Source: Massilia sp. Root418
Lineage (GTDB): Bacteria > Pseudomonadota > Gammaproteobacteria > Burkholderiales > Burkholderiaceae_D
Assembly (NCBI RefSeq): GCF_001425265.1
Contig: NZ_LMEC01000003.1
Location: forward strand, 33,310 to 97,309
Reading direction: 5' to 3'
DNA length: 64,000 nt
In this document: one piece after another, positions 8,833-17,700 of the stretch
Numbering within the stretch: position 1 is the stretch's first letter
Layout of the letters: every line of letters begins with the position of its first letter
Program-made: the position numbers and the translations under genes
The notes under the pieces: generated by a model
The model's input: only the letters and a program-made list of their open reading frames with translations
What the model was told of the DNA's origin: nothing
The model's database searches: none

Positions 8833-10170
8833 TCAGACTGCATCGGACAGCGACGTGAAGTTGAAGTCGCGCACCTTCATTGCCGGCAGCAGCATCTGGA
8901 AGCTGGCATTGGTGCCGCCCACCACCACCGGCTTGCCCAGCTCTTCGATGTTGTTCAGCATGGCGACCGGACTTTCGTTGAAGCGGAAGTTCTTGATCGG
9001 ATGCTTGATCTTGCCGTTCTCGATGTAGAAGGTGCCGTCGCGCGTGAGGCCGGTGAGCAGCTGCGACTGCGGATCGACCATGCGGATATACCAGGTGCGG
9101 GTGACCAGCACGCCCTTCTTGGTGCTGGCGATCAGCTCCTCGGTGGACTTGGTGCCGCCGGCCATGATGACGTTGCCGTGGCGGCCGATGGCGCGCTTGC
9201 CCTGCTTCTGCGCCCAGTAGCGCGTGTAGTCCATGCCCGCCACCACACCGTTCTTGATGATGTCGGCGCGCTCGCGCGCCAGCATGGATGCGCTGTCCCA
9301 CGGCAGTACCGGCACATCGGGGTTCCACGGGTCGGCCCACACGTTCACCTGCTCGTCGTACAGCTTCTCGCCCACGCGGTTGCCGCCGCCCTTCTTCGAC
9401 AGGAAGCTGCGGCCCTCGTCCGCATTGCGCGCGTCGAAGGCGCCGAACATGAAGTTCAGCATGTCCGAGGTGGCATCCGGTTCCAGGATCACGGTGTAGC
9501 GGCCCGGTTCCAGCGCCTTGGCGTCCACAGAGCGCAGCGCCTTCTCGATGGCGATGGCCGACGCTGCGCGCGCGTCGAACTTGCCGGCGTCGTTGGCGTA
9601 GCGCTTGGCCCAGCCGGAGCCGCGCCCGTCCTCGGTGCGGGTGGTGACGGTGAAACCGAGGCTGGTCAGTTCCTGGTAGCCGAACACGCCGTTCGAGTTG
9701 GCGTGCGCCTGGAAGGACGTGGTGTCGTCGAAGAAGCCGGCGGCCTTCAGGTTGGCCTTGCGCGCCGCCTCGATGCTGCGGAACGCTACTTCGGCGCGGT
9801 AGTCCGGGTCGATGGCGGCGGTGTTCTTGTTCCACGTGGGCGTGGCCTTGTACTGCTGCGCCGTGACGTTGGGCAGGAATTCCGGATTCTCGGGCGCCAG
9901 GCGCGCAACATCTTCGGCGCGGCGCACGGCCTTTTCCAGCGACTTGTCGTCGAACTCGTTGATGGTGGCGCTGCCCACCCGCTTGCCGAAGGAGACCGTG
10001 ACGTTAAGCTGCGTGTCCTCGGCCAGGCCGGCCGTGGACACGGCGTTGTTGGCGTAGCGGATATTGCCTTCGCGCTCGCCGCTCAGGTTCACGCGGCATT
10101 CGTCGGCCTTGGAAAAGGCGATCGCCTTTTCGCAGATGCGCCGGGCTTCATCCTGGGTCAAAAATTTCAT
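8833..10170 (-). CDS. PmbA/TldE-like subunit, copy 1
   Basis: A 445-residue TldD/PmbA-family protein. It opens MKFLTQDEARRICEKAIAFS and has GNIRYANNAVSTAGL, DDKSLEKAVRRAEDVARLAPE and, near the C-terminus, FYIENGKIKHPIKNFRFNESP, as in modulator-of-gyrase family members. There is no HExxxH motif, so this is the non-catalytic PmbA/TldE type that pairs with a metalloprotease TldD type. No signal peptide is visible, although its presumed partner upstream has a Tat signal. It starts 14 bases after the partner gene's stop codon. It is a paralogue of the gene at 11903-13240; the two share most family blocks almost word for word. In Escherichia coli TldD/TldE degrade peptides and mature microcin B17. 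The substrate here is unknown. Confidence 0.85.
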   Translation of the reverse strand: MKFLTQDEARRICEKAIAFSKADECRVNLSGEREGNIRYANNAVSTAGLAEDTQLNVTVSFGKRVGSATINEFDDKSLEKAVRRAEDVARLAPENPEFLPNVTAQQYKATPTWNKNTAAIDPDYRAEVAFRSIEAARKANLKAAGFFDDTTSFQAHANSNGVFGYQELTSLGFTVTTRTEDGRGSGWAKRYANDAGKFDARAASAIAIEKALRSVDAKALEPGRYTVILEPDATSDMLNFMFGAFDARNADEGRSFLSKKGGGNRVGEKLYDEQVNVWADPWNPDVPVLPWDSASMLARERADIIKNGVVAGMDYTRYWAQKQGKRAIGRHGNVIMAGGTKSTEELIASTKKGVLVTRTWYIRMVDPQSQLLTGLTRDGTFYIENGKIKHPIKNFRFNESPVAMLNNIEELGKPVVVGGTNASFQMLLPAMKVRDFNFTSLSDAV

Positions 10171-10184
10171 CTTGCGCTAGCTCC

Positions 10185-11794
10185 TCAGCCGATCTTGCGG
10201 GCAGTGTTGATGACGTTCACGCCGTTGAAGCGCGTGGTGCTGGAACCGTGCGACACGGCGCTGACCTGCGACGGCTGGCCCTTGCCGTCGAAGAAGGAGC
10301 CGCCCATGCGCCAGTCGCGCTCGTCGCACATGGCGCTGCACGCGTTCCAGAATTCCTGGGTGTTGGACTGATCTTGCCGTCCTTGATCTCGTAGTACAGC
10401 TGGCCGCCGAACTGGAAGTTGTAGCGCTGCTGGTCGATGGAGAAGGAGCCGCGTCCGGCGATGTAGATGCCCTTCTTCACGTCCTTCACCATCTCGTCCG
10501 GCGTGAGCGGCTTCTTGCCCGCCTGGAGCGACACGTTGGGCATGCGCTGGAACTGCACGCTGCTCCAGCTGTCCGCGTAGGAGCAGCCGTGCGATTCCTT
10601 TTCGCCGATGATATGGGCCTGGTCGCGCGTGGCCTGATAGTTCACCAGAACGCCGTCCTTGATGATGTCCCAGCGCTTGCACTGCACGCCTTCGTCGTCG
10701 TAGCCCACGGTGGCCAGCGCGCCCGGCGCGGTCTTGTCGGCCACGAAGTTGACCATGTCGGAGCCGTACTTGAATTTCTTCGACTGCCACTTGTCCAGCG
10801 TGGCGAAGCTGGTGCCGGCGTAGTTGGCCTCGTAGCCCAGCACGCGGTCCAGCTCCGTGGCATGGCCGACCGATTCGTGGATGGTGAGGAACAGGTGCTC
10901 GGGGCTGAGCACCAGGTCGTACTTGCCCGGCTCCACGGTCTTGGCGCTGAGCTTTTCGCGCGCCTGCTTGCCTGCCGCGCGGGCGTCCTCGATCAGGTCG
11001 TAGCGGTCCTTGTACAGGGTGGTCACGCCGCCCGGCGCGCGGATCCTGTGCTGCGGCTCGGCGTCGAAAAATTCATAGCCCATGCCAGCCGGCGAGGACA
11101 GGCCCTGGCGGGTGCGGAATTTGCCGCTGGCCTTGTCCACTGCGGTGGCGGTGAAGGGCGACCACAGGCGGTGCACGTCCTGGTCGATATAAGAGCCGTC
11201 CGTGGAAGCGAAGTACTTCTGCTGGTTGACCTGGAACAGGGTCGATTGCATGAAGCTGGCGCCGGCGTCCATGCCGGCCTTGTTGGCGGCGATCAGCATC
11301 TCGGCCTTTTCCTTGATCGGCACCGCGCGCCAGTCCTTCTTGAAGGGCGTGGCCCAGGCCACTTCGCCCACGCCCTTGACGGGCGCCAGCTGCACCGGCG
11401 CGCTTTGCAGGCGCGCGTTGGCCTTGGCGATGGCGACCGCCTGGCGCGCCGCTTCGGCCACCGAGTCCGGCGTCATTACGTTGGTGGAGACGAAGCCGTA
11501 GGCGCCATTGGCCAGCACCCGCACACCCACGCCGCTGGACTCGGTATTGACGATGTTTTCCACGTTCAGGTCGCGCGTGGTGACGAACTGGTTCAGGTAG
11601 CGGCCGATGCGCACGTCGCAGTAGCTGGCGCCAGCCTTGGTGGCGGTGTTCATGGCGGCGTCGGCGAGCGACTTCCTGAACTGCACCGCCATGGGGTTGA
11701 GCAGCTCCTCGGCCGCGATCGCGTTGCCGAACACCGGCACCAGCAGGGTGCCGCCGGTGATGGCGCCCACCTTTAAAAATGTACGTCGTTCCAC
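10185..11794 (-). pseudogene. Tat-signal TldD-like metalloprotease, copy 1, frameshifted near the C-terminus
   Basis: TldD-family gene. The protein starts with a twin-arginine signal (ERRTFLKVGA, hydrophobic core, cleavage near NAIAAEE) and contains the HESVGHATELD block, the HExxxH metal site of TldD. The reading frame is intact to DGKI (forward position about 10371), then jumps. Compared with copy 2, 27 bases are missing, and 28 compared with the expected frame, which removes a TRPLEDVAY-type stretch and shifts the frame. The expected C-terminus (SNTQEFWNACSAMCDERDW... to ARKIG, stop at 10185) is still conserved in the other frame. The break falls exactly at the edge of a 98-bp perfect repeat shared with copy 2, so an assembly error is likely and the gene may be intact in the cell. 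The start is the GTG at 11794, with GGAGAG just upstream. Confidence 0.75.
10273..10370. repeat. 98-bp perfect repeat, copy in TldD-like gene 1
   Basis: Base-for-base identical to 13356-13453. It starts GGCTGGCCCTTGCC and ends GTGTTGGACTG on the plus strand. It encodes the QEFWNACSAMCDERDW region of the two TldD-like paralogues. The surrounding sequence of the paralogues differs at scattered third positions. The right end coincides with the frameshift in both genes. Confidence 0.9.
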
Positions 11795-11813
11795 AATCTC
11801 TCCTGATTCAATT

Positions 11814-11895
11814 GGCGGGTTACGGCTGCGCCTAACCCGCCCTACAGTTCCCACCCGGGGGTTTCGTAGGGCGGGTTAGCGCAGCGTAACCCGCC
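11814..11895. repeat. REP/BIME-like inverted pair 2
   Basis: Left copy opens GGCGGGTTACGG at 11814 and the right copy closes TAACCCGCC at 11895, with the CTAC/CGTAG flanks turned toward each other. It is nearly the same sequence as the pair at 8746-8826, including a GGGGTTTCGTAGG-like junction in the spacer. It sits between the upstream PmbA-like stop codon and the TldD-like start. Confidence 0.85.
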
Positions 11896-11902
11896 GGTAC
11901 CG

Positions 11903-13240
11903 TTACACCGCGTCCGACAGGGACGTGAAGTTGAAGTCCCGCACCTTCATCGCCGGGATCAGCAGCTTGTAGGGCGATTCGTCGCCGCCCAGTATCACCG
12001 GCTTGCCCACTTCTTCAATATTGTTCAGCATTGTGACCGGGCTTTCATTGAAGCGGAAGTTCTTGATGGGGTGCTTGATCTTGCCGTTCTCGATGTAGAA
12101 GGTGCCGTCGCGCGTGAGGCCGGTGAGCAGCAGCGACTGCGGGTCCACCATGCGGATGTACCAGGTGCGCGTCACCAGCACGCCCTTCTTGGTGTTGGCG
12201 ATCAGCTCCGCCGTTTCCTTGTTGGTGCCGGCCATGATGAAGTTGCCCGGCGAGCCGACCGCGCGCTTGCCCTGCTTCTGTGCCCAGAAGCGCGAATAGT
12301 CCAGCGCGGCGACCTTGCCGTTCCTGACGATGTCCATGCGTTCGCGCGCCAGCAAACTGCCGCTGTCCCACGGCGTCACGGCGATGTCCTTGTCCCACGG
12401 GTCGGACCAGATGTTGACCTGCTCGTCGAACAGCTTGTCGCCCAGGCGGTTGGCGCCGCCCTTCTTGGACAGGAAGCTGCGGCCCTCGTCGGCGCTGCGC
12501 GCGCTCAGCGCGCTGAACATGTAGGCCAGCAGGTCGGAGGTAGCCGCCGGTTCCAGGATCACCGTGTAGCGGCCCGGTTCCAGCGCCTTGGCATCCACCG
12601 AGCGCAGCGCCTTTTCAATCGCCACGTCGGACGCTTCGCGCGCGTCGAACTTGCTCACGTCGCCGGCGTCGCGCCGCACCCAGCCCGAGCCCCGCCCGTC
12701 CTCGGTGCGCACGGTCAGCGTGAAGTTCACGCCGGTTTCCTCCTGGTGGCCGAACACGCCGTTCGAATTGGCCACTGCCTCGAAAGAGGTGCTGTCGGTG
12801 AAGAAGCCCGCCGCCTGCAGCTTGTTCTTGCGGCTGTTCTCGATGCTGTAGGCCGCCACCTGGGCGCGGAAATCGGGATCGATGGCCGCCGTGTTCTTGC
12901 TGTAGGTGTTGCTGGCCTTGTATTCCTGCTTGCTCACCGCCGGCATGAATTCCGGATTGTCCGGCGCCAGGCGCGCCAGGTCTTCCGCGCGGCGCACCGC
13001 TTTTTCCAGCGACTTGTCGTCGAACTCGTTGATGCTGGCCACGCCCTGCTTCTTGCCGAAGGCCACCGCCACGGTCAGCTGGCTGTCCTCCACCAGGCCG
13101 GCGGTGGACACGGCGTTGCGCGCGTAACGGATATTGCCGGTGCGGCTGCCGGTCACCTTCACTTCGCACTCATCGCCCCTGGACAGCGACAGCACTTTGT
13201 CGCAGATGCGCTTGGTTTCTTCCTGACTCAAAATCTTCAT
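11903..13240 (-). CDS. PmbA/TldE-like subunit, copy 2
   Basis: A 445-residue paralogue of the protein at 8833-10170, the same length and with the same block order: MKILSQEETKRICDKVLSLS at the start, GNIRYARNAVSTAGLVED, DDKSLEKAVRRAEDLARLAPD, and FYIENGKIKHPIKNFRFNESP near the end. No HExxxH and no signal peptide, so it is the non-catalytic TldE/PmbA type. It begins 27 bases after the stop of the upstream TldD-like gene. The two pairs (TldD-like then PmbA-like) look like a tandem duplication of a two-gene unit. Differences are spread along the protein, so the duplication is not recent apart from the perfect 98-bp block in the TldD-like partners. Confidence 0.85.
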   Translation of the reverse strand: MKILSQEETKRICDKVLSLSRGDECEVKVTGSRTGNIRYARNAVSTAGLVEDSQLTVAVAFGKKQGVASINEFDDKSLEKAVRRAEDLARLAPDNPEFMPAVSKQEYKASNTYSKNTAAIDPDFRAQVAAYSIENSRKNKLQAAGFFTDSTSFEAVANSNGVFGHQEETGVNFTLTVRTEDGRGSGWVRRDAGDVSKFDAREASDVAIEKALRSVDAKALEPGRYTVILEPAATSDLLAYMFSALSARSADEGRSFLSKKGGANRLGDKLFDEQVNIWSDPWDKDIAVTPWDSGSLLARERMDIVRNGKVAALDYSRFWAQKQGKRAVGSPGNFIMAGTNKETAELIANTKKGVLVTRTWYIRMVDPQSLLLTGLTRDGTFYIENGKIKHPIKNFRFNESPVTMLNNIEEVGKPVILGGDESPYKLLIPAMKVRDFNFTSLSDAV

Positions 13241-13267
13241 GTCGTCGTCCTGATGTTAGCTGAACAA

Positions 13268-14904
13268 TTAACCGATCTTGCGGGCGGTATTGATCACATT
13301 GATGCCGTTGAAGCGCGTGGTGCTGGAACCATGCGAGACCACCGACACCTGGGAAGGCTGGCCCTTGCCGTCGAAGAAGGAGCCGCCCATGCGCCAGTCG
13401 CGCTCGTCGCACATGGCGCTGCACGCGTTCCAGAATTCCTGGGTGTTGGACTGTAGGCCACGTCCTCCAGCGGGCGGGTGATCTTGCCGTCCTTGATTTC
13501 GTAGAACAGCTGGCCGCCGAACTGGAAGTTGTAGCGCTGCTGGTCGATCGAGAAGGAGCCGTCGCCGACGATGTAGATGCCCTTCTTCACATCCTTGATC
13601 ATTTCATCCGGAGTGAGCTTCTTCTTGCCCGCCTCCAGCGACACATTGGGCATGCGCTGGAACTGCACGCTGCTCCAGCTGTCGGCGTAGGAGCAGCCGT
13701 GCGATTCCTTCTCGCCGATGATATGGGCCTGGTCGCGCGTGGCCTGGTAGTTCACCAGCACGCCGTCGCGGATGATGTCCCAGCGCTTGCACTTCACGCC
13801 TTCGTCGTCGTAGCCGACCGCGCCCAGCGAACCCGGGGTGGTCTTGTCGGCGACGATGTTGACGATGTCCGAGCCGTACTTGAATTTCTTCGACTGCCAC
13901 TTGTCCAGCGTGGCGAAGCTGGTGCCGGCGTAGTTGGCTTCGTAGCCGAGCACGCGGTCCAGTTCCGTCGGGTGGCCCACGGATTCATGGATGGTGAGCC
14001 ACATGTGTTCGGGGCTGAGCACCAGGTCGTACTTGCCCGGCTCGACCGACTTGGCGGACAGCTTGGCCCTGGCCTGCTTGCCGGCGTTGCGGGCATCCTC
14101 GATCAGGTCGTAGGAGTTGCGGTACAGGGTGGTGACGCCGCCGGCGGCCTGGAACTTGTCTTCCTTGCGCGCGTCCAGGTATTCATAGCCCATGCCGACC
14201 GGCGACGAGAGCCCGGAACGCGAGCGGAATTTTCCGCTGGCCTTGTCCACGGCGGTGGCAAAGAACGGCACCCACAGGCGGTGCAGGTCCTGGTCGATAT
14301 AGGAGCCGTCGGTGGAGGCGAAGTACTTCTGCTGGTTCACCTGGAACAGCAAGGACTGCATGAAGCTCGCGCCCGCGTCCAGGCCGGCCTTGTTGCCGGC
14401 GATGAGCAGCTCGGCCTTGTCCTTGATCGGCACGGCGCGCCAGTCCTTCTTGTAGGGGGTGGCCCAGGATACGGTGCCGGCCCCTGTCACCGGCGCCAGT
14501 TGCAGCGGTGCGCTTTGCAGCTTGGCGTTGGCCTTGGCGATAGCGACGGCCTGGCGCGCGGCGACGGCCACGCCATCCGGCGACACGTCGTTGGTGGCGG
14601 CGAAGCCGTAGGCGCCGTTGGCGATGACGCGCACGCCCACGCCGGCCGACTCGGTATTGGTGATGTTCTCGACGTTCAGGTCGCGCGTGGTGAGGAACTG
14701 GTTCAGGTAGCGGCCGATGCGCACGTCGCAGTAGCTGGCGCCGGCCTGGGTGGCGGCCGTCATGGCCGTATCGGCCAGCATCTTCTTGAAGGCGGTGTCC
14801 GCCGGCTTGAGCAGCTCTTCGGCCGCGATCGCCCTGCCGTAGGCGGGCAGCAGCATGGTGCCCAGGGCCACGCCACTGATGTTGAGGAATGCACGTCGTT
14901 CCAT
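13268..14904 (-). pseudogene. Tat-signal TldD-like metalloprotease, copy 2, one-base frameshift near the C-terminus
   Basis: Paralogue of the gene at 10185-11794. It starts with a Tat-like signal (MERRAFLNISG, hydrophobic core, cleavage near RAIAAEE) and contains HESVGHPTELD, the HExxxH metal site. The frame is intact through GKITRPLEDVAY and then loses one base at about 13453: the expected codon CAG in VAYQSNTQEFW reads AG. The rest of the C-terminus is conserved in the shifted frame down to ARKIG with a TAA at 13268-13270. Without the correction, the frame would end in nonsense at 13294. The ATG at 14904 has a GGAGAGACT ribosome site. Export of the folded enzyme to the periplasm is predicted from the signal. 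Confidence 0.75.
13356..13453. repeat. 98-bp perfect repeat, copy in TldD-like gene 2
   Basis: Identical to 10273-10370. The base before the block differs (A here, C in copy 1) and the base after the block begins the divergent part (TAGGCC here, ATCTTG in copy 1). Its right edge is the site of the one-base loss in this gene. Confidence 0.9.
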
Positions 14905-15011
14905 AGTCTCTCCAAAAGAACCTTCGCCGGAAAGCACACCATGACGCAAGTTTTGTGCCATTGCAAAGATTGCGCGCGCCTCTTGCGGATCGCTAGCGGC
15001 TCGCGGCGGAA

Positions 15012-15081
15012 GTGTCCGCGAGGTGTCCGCGCAAGTGTCCGGCTGGTGTCCGGCCGGTGTCCGGCTGGCCGCGGCGGACAC
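15012..15081. promoter_or_regulatory. Phased array of GTGTCCG boxes in a divergent intergenic region
   Basis: Five direct copies of GTGTCCG start at 15012, 15023, 15035, 15046 and 15057, that is every 11 or 12 bases, and an inverted copy CGGACAC lies at 15075-15081. The array is between the divergent TldD-like gene (start 14904) and the methyltransferase-like gene (start 15168). About one helical turn per copy suggests cooperative protein binding on one DNA face. The binding protein is unknown. A simple decayed tandem repeat is the alternative. Confidence 0.4.
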
Positions 15082-15167
15082 TATCGAATCCGCTTGACCG
15101 GCTCCCGAAGTTCCCCGATGATCGGCGCACACGACCGATACGGGTCGTCAACCACCTGGAGACATGC

Positions 15168-15974
15168 ATGAAACAATTCATACTGGGCGCCGTCATCGCC
15201 TGCGGCCTTGCCGCTCCCGCCATCGCCGACGACGCGCTGAAAGCGGCCATCGCCAACCCGGCCCGCACGCCTGCCAACGTGGCGCGCGATCCGGCCCGCC
15301 ATCCCTATGAAACGCTGACCTTCTTCGGCATCAAGCCCAACATGACCGTCGTGGAGCTGTCGCCGGGCGGTGGCTGGTACACCGAGATCCTGGGCCCCTA
15401 CCTGCGCAAGGACGGCAAGCTGATCGCCGCCGGCGTCACGCCCGGTTCGGCCAGCGAAAACATACGCAAGGCCGCCGCGCGCTTCCAGGACAAACTGAAC
15501 GCCGTGCCCGCGTCGTACGACAAGGTGGTGCTGGGCGCGTTCGAGCCAAGTAATAATGTGTTTACCTACGCCCCCAAGGGCAGTGCGGACATGGTGCTCA
15601 CCTTCCGCAACATCCACAACTGGATCGGCAACGGCGACGCCAGCCTGAAGGCGCTGTTCGCCAGCGTGTACGACACGCTGAAGCCGGGCGGCGTGTTCGG
15701 CGTGGTGGAGCACCGCCTGCCGGCCGCGATGAAGCAGGACGCCAAGGCCAGCACCGGCTACGTGCACGAAGCCTATGTGATCAAGCTGGCCGAGAGCGCG
15801 GGCTTCAAGCTGGCGGCCAGGTCGGAGATCAACGCCAACCCCAAGGACAAGGCCGACCATGAGGAAGGCGTGTGGGCGCTGCCGCCGACCTACGCCAACA
15901 AGGACAAGGACCGCGCCAAGTACGAAGCCATCGGCGAGAGCGACCGCATGACGCTCAAATTCGTGAAGCCGTAA
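15168..15974 (+). CDS. Exported class I SAM-dependent methyltransferase-like protein
   Basis: A 268-residue protein. Residues 1-21 form a Sec signal (MKQFILGAVIACGLAAPAIA, cleavage before DDAL). After it comes a Rossmann methyltransferase fold with motif I VVELSPGGGWYTEIL at about residues 62-76, a later acidic strand (KLIAAGVTPG), VVLGAFEP, and LTFRNIHNWIG in the motif IV position. SAM is a cytoplasmic cofactor, so an exported member is odd, but this family of periplasm-directed methyltransferase-like proteins is common in proteobacteria. I chose the ATG at 15168 with GGAGA upstream; the frame extends further upstream but without a signal peptide start. It is transcribed away from the TldD cluster and may be controlled by the GTGTCCG array. 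Confidence 0.8.
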   Translation: MKQFILGAVIACGLAAPAIADDALKAAIANPARTPANVARDPARHPYETLTFFGIKPNMTVVELSPGGGWYTEILGPYLRKDGKLIAAGVTPGSASENIRKAAARFQDKLNAVPASYDKVVLGAFEPSNNVFTYAPKGSADMVLTFRNIHNWIGNGDASLKALFASVYDTLKPGGVFGVVEHRLPAAMKQDAKASTGYVHEAYVIKLAESAGFKLAARSEINANPKDKADHEEGVWALPPTYANKDKDRAKYEAIGESDRMTLKFVKP

Positions 15975-16068
15975 GCACCCCCGGCGCCTGCAAAAGGCGC
16001 TGGAGGGATGGACATTTGCTGCACCCCGGTATAAATTGTTAATTCGTTAAATTTACCAAGGGGTACAC

Positions 16069-16797
16069 ATGAAATCATATGGCGCAGAATTTGTCGGCAC
16101 CTTCTGGCTGGTGCTGGGCGGCTGCGGCAGCGCGGTGCTGGCGGCGGCCTTCCCGGGCGTCGGCATTGGCTTGCTGGGCGTGTCGCTGGCCTTCGGGCTG
16201 ACGGTGCTGACCATGGCCTACGCCATCGGCCACGTCTCCGGCTGCCACCTCAATCCAGCGGTATCGATCGGCCTGTGGGCCGGCGGCCGCTTCCCGGCCA
16301 ACAAGCTGCTGCCCTACATCGTGGCGCAGGTGCTGGGCGCCATTGCAGCGGGCGGCGTGCTGTACCTGATCGCCAGCGGCAAGGCGGGCTTCAGCCTGGC
16401 CGGCGGCATGGCTTCCAACGGCTACGGCGAGCATTCGCCGGGCGGCTACTCGCTGACCGCCGCGCTGGTGACCGAAGTGGTGATGACGATGATGTTCCTG
16501 ATCGTGATCCTGGGCGCCACCGACCGCCGCGCACCGGCCGGCTTCGCGCCGCTGCCCATCGGCCTGGCGCTGACCCTGATCCACCTGATCAGCATCCCGG
16601 TCACCAACACCTCGGTCAACCCGGCGCGCAGCACCGGCGTGGGCGTGTTCGTCGGCGACTGGGCGGTGAGCCAGCTGTGGCTGTTCTGGGTGGCGCCGAT
16701 CGCAGGCGCCCTGCTGGGTGCGCTGGTGTACCGCCTGATCGCGCAGGAAGAGGTGGCCACGCTGCCGGAAGCCATTACGCCCGCCAAGGCGGCTTAA
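16069..16797 (+). CDS. aqpZ: Aquaporin Z
   Basis: A 242-residue water channel of the MIP family, inner membrane. It has six membrane spans and both NPA boxes: HLNPAVSIG with Asn62 and SVNPARSTG with Asn184. Arg187 after the second box is the selectivity-filter arginine, and the filter histidine region ([15 protein letters not shown]) fits a water-specific aquaporin rather than GlpF. The start has an AAGGGG ribosome site. The upstream 40 bases are AT-rich (AATTGTTAATTCGTTAAATT) and probably hold the promoter. It is followed after seven bases by a solute-binding-like gene on the same strand. Confidence 0.95.
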   Translation: MKSYGAEFVGTFWLVLGGCGSAVLAAAFPGVGIGLLGVSLAFGLTVLTMAYAIGHVSGCHLNPAVSIGLWAGGRFPANKLLPYIVAQVLGAIAAGGVLYLIASGKAGFSLAGGMASNGYGEHSPGGYSLTAALVTEVVMTMMFLIVILGATDRRAPAGFAPLPIGLALTLIHLISIPVTNTSVNPARSTGVGVFVGDWAVSQLWLFWVAPIAGALLGALVYRLIAQEEVATLPEAITPAKAA

Positions 16798-16804
16798 GGA
16801 CTGC

Positions 16805-17665
16805 ATGCCGTCCGGCCTGCTGATAGGCCTGCTGCTGCAGGCGCTGGCGATGCTGCCGGCGCCGGCGGCAGCGGCGGACCGGCCGGCGGCGGCATCTCCG
16901 GCGAACCACCCGGCGCTGCAGCGCTTCGTGCTGCCCGCCATCTCCACCAGCGCCAAGGAGCATGCCTCCTATTTTCCGCGTCTGCTGCAGCTCGCGCTGG
17001 ACAAGACCGTGGCCAGCGACGGCCCGTACGAGCTGGCCTACTACGGCAGGGAACTCACCAGCCTGCGGCGCAACACCGAACTGAAAAACAATGGCGTGAT
17101 CAATGTGATGTGGGACGGCACCGACCGCCGGCGCGAAGCCGAGCTGCTGCCAGTGCGCATTTCGCTGATCAAGGAGCTCAATGATTACCGCGTATTCCTG
17201 ATCCGCAGCGAGGACGCGCCCCGCTTCGCGGCGGTGCGCACGCTCGATGAGCTGCGCCGGCTGAAGGCCGGCGCAGGTGCCAACTGGCCGTCCACCGAGG
17301 TGCTGCGCTTTAACGGTCTGCCGGTGGAGACCTCGTCCGGATACGAGTACCTGTTTCCCATGCTGCGCGTGAAGCGCTTCGACTATATGCCGCGCGGCGT
17401 GCAGGAGGCGTGGGCGGAGCTGGAACTGCACCCGGACGAAGGCCTGCAGGTTGAATCGACCATCTTCCTGCACTACCGGGTGCCGTTTTATTTCTTCGTC
17501 AGCCGCAGCCGGCCGGAGCTGGCGGCGCGCATCGAGCGTGGACTGCGGCTGGCGCAGAAGGACGGCAGTTTCGACCGCCTGTTTAACAGCATCCCCGCCT
17601 TCCGGCAGGGCATGGCGGAGATTGCGGCGCGCAGGCGACGGGTTTTTGAGCTGACGCTGCCGTAA
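16805..17665 (+). CDS. Periplasmic solute-binding-like protein (SBP family 3 type)
   Basis: A 286-residue protein with a short Sec signal (GLLIGLLLQALAMLPAPAAAA). The body has the two-lobed pattern of transporter substrate-binding domain proteins, for example YFPRLLQLALDKT near the front and a C-terminal helix with RIERGLRLAQKDGSFDRLF. Proteins of this type are abundant in Massilia-like genomes as orphan sensors without ABC transporter partners; none is present here. The ligand is unknown. It starts seven bases after aqpZ, so it is probably read from the same transcript. A REP palindrome follows immediately after its stop. Confidence 0.65.
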   Translation: MPSGLLIGLLLQALAMLPAPAAAADRPAAASPANHPALQRFVLPAISTSAKEHASYFPRLLQLALDKTVASDGPYELAYYGRELTSLRRNTELKNNGVINVMWDGTDRRREAELLPVRISLIKELNDYRVFLIRSEDAPRFAAVRTLDELRRLKAGAGANWPSTEVLRFNGLPVETSSGYEYLFPMLRVKRFDYMPRGVQEAWAELELHPDEGLQVESTIFLHYRVPFYFFVSRSRPELAARIERGLRLAQKDGSFDRLFNSIPAFRQGMAEIAARRRRVFELTLP

Positions 17666-17666
17666 T

Positions 17667-17700
17667 GGCGGGTTACGGCCTGCGGCCTAACCCGCCCTAC
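17667..17700. repeat. REP-like palindrome 3, single copy
   Basis: GGCGGGTTACGG with the closing half CCTAACCCGCC and then CTAC. It fills the space between two convergent genes. Its CTA (17697-17699) is read on the minus strand as the TAG stop codon of the serine hydrolase. It may also serve as a two-way transcription stop. Confidence 0.8.

Noticed and set aside
10371..13454. Programmed ribosomal frameshifting in the TldD-like genes
   Set aside because: No slippery heptamer is present at either break, and the two breaks differ in size (28 and 1 base). The position at a repeat edge fits an assembly error better.
15012..15081. CRISPR array
   Set aside because: Units are 11-12 bases with no unique spacers of 25-40 bases, and there are no cas genes.
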